A DNA stretch of 64,000 nt from Rhizobium hidalgonense (GTDB lineage: Bacteria; Pseudomonadota; Alphaproteobacteria; Rhizobiales; Rhizobiaceae), in NCBI RefSeq assembly GCF_002914525.1, contig NZ_LODW01000139.1:203822-267821 (forward strand), written 5' to 3'. Made by a program: the position numbers and the translations under genes. Positions 63,813 to 64,000 of this stretch are shown one piece after another. The notes under the pieces were generated by a model, which worked only from the letters and a program-made list of their open reading frames with translations, made no database searches and had not been told where the DNA came from. Positions within the stretch are counted from its first letter, which is position 1. Each line of letters begins with the position of its first letter.

Positions 63813-63931
63813 TTACCGCTGGCCTTCCTCTTCCTCCCGCAACCGCCCTCGGAAGGCGTTCGGCGTCGCGCCGATCGCCGCCTGAAACATCGCAATGAAG
63901 GCGGAGGTCGTGCTGTAACCCAGCCTGTGGG
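63813..63931 (-). pseudogene. AraC-type regulator, 3' fragment cut by an IS element
   Basis: The minus strand reads THRLGYSTTSAFIAMFQAAI followed by GATPNAFRGRLREEEEGQR and a stop (63813-63815). This is the second-helix end of an AraC-family DNA-binding domain. Reading upstream, the similarity stops at about 63931, where an IS-like terminus begins. About 39 codons remain in the window. The rest may lie beyond the element or be lost. Confidence 0.75.
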
Positions 63932-64000
63932 TGTTGATTTCCACTGAGAGCTGACCCGGCGTTTCCACCGAGAATTGACCCGCCTTTTAGGTATCGTTCT
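63932..64000. mobile_element. Terminus of a probable IS21-family element
   Basis: Starting near TGTTGATTTCC, two related 20-mers lie 24 bp apart: TTTCCACTGAGAGCTGACCC (63938-63957) and TTTCCACCGAGAATTGACCC (63962-63981), 17/20 identical. Repeated terminal motifs of this GAGAA-TTGACCC type are characteristic of IS21-family ends (transposase-binding sites). The element runs off the right edge, so istA/istB cannot be checked. Confidence 0.65.

Overview
The window has the hallmarks of a Rhizobium (R. leguminosarum/R. etli-type) genome: GC-rich alphaproteobacterial coding sequence, tightly coupled ATGA/GTGA gene junctions, pca, hut and agp/aga operons arranged as in Rhizobiaceae, and typical rhizobial intergenic palindromes. 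No rRNA, tRNA, ribosomal protein or replication gene was seen. The content is catabolic and accessory, so a large secondary replicon (chromid or megaplasmid) is plausible; that is inference.

Layout. 0-5.1 kb: protocatechuate (beta-ketoadipate) operon pcaDCHGB on the minus strand, divergent from its LysR regulator pcaQ. 5.1-9.3 kb: a RES/Xre toxin-antitoxin pair, an alpha/beta-hydrolase gene carrying an in-frame 156-bp tandem duplication, a small ORF, an intergenic region with three copies of one palindrome, a DUF899 protein and a J-domain protein. 9.5-17.7 kb: histidine utilisation, hutI-H-G-U-D on the minus strand, with hutF-hutC divergent from a TGTATATACA-type operator. 17.7-23.3 kb: a second HutC-like regulator divergent from an amino-acid ABC transporter operon ending in a HutH paralogue that lacks the Ala-Ser-Gly triad from which the MIO cofactor forms.

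23.3-33.4 kb: a cluster that looks like one uncharacterised system. It has a secreted protein, an outer-membrane barrel, an octaheme c-type cytochrome with HEAT/TPR repeats, a periplasmic HAD phosphatase and an arylsulfatase. Divergent from these are a histidine kinase with a periplasmic substrate-binding-like domain and two response regulators. 33.6-41.2 kb: PAP2 phosphatase, MscS-cNMP channel with a paralogue remnant, a dimethylglycine dehydrogenase-like flavoprotein with a folD remnant, a three-gene Xre operon and a methyltransferase.

41.2-51.4 kb: alpha-galactoside operon (agpT divergent from melA/agaL1-agpABCD-agaL2). 51.4-56.4 kb: a segment bounded by two 48-bp copies of the 3' end of agaL2, carrying a class III cyclase-TPR protein, a membrane protein, and a LysR/SDR divergent pair. 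56.5-63.7 kb: a methyltransferase, a GGDEF-EAL protein, a tail-specific protease, and an Rrf2 regulator next to a secreted tandem SnoaL-like protein. The right edge holds the 3' end of an araC-type gene cut by what looks like the end of an IS21-family element.
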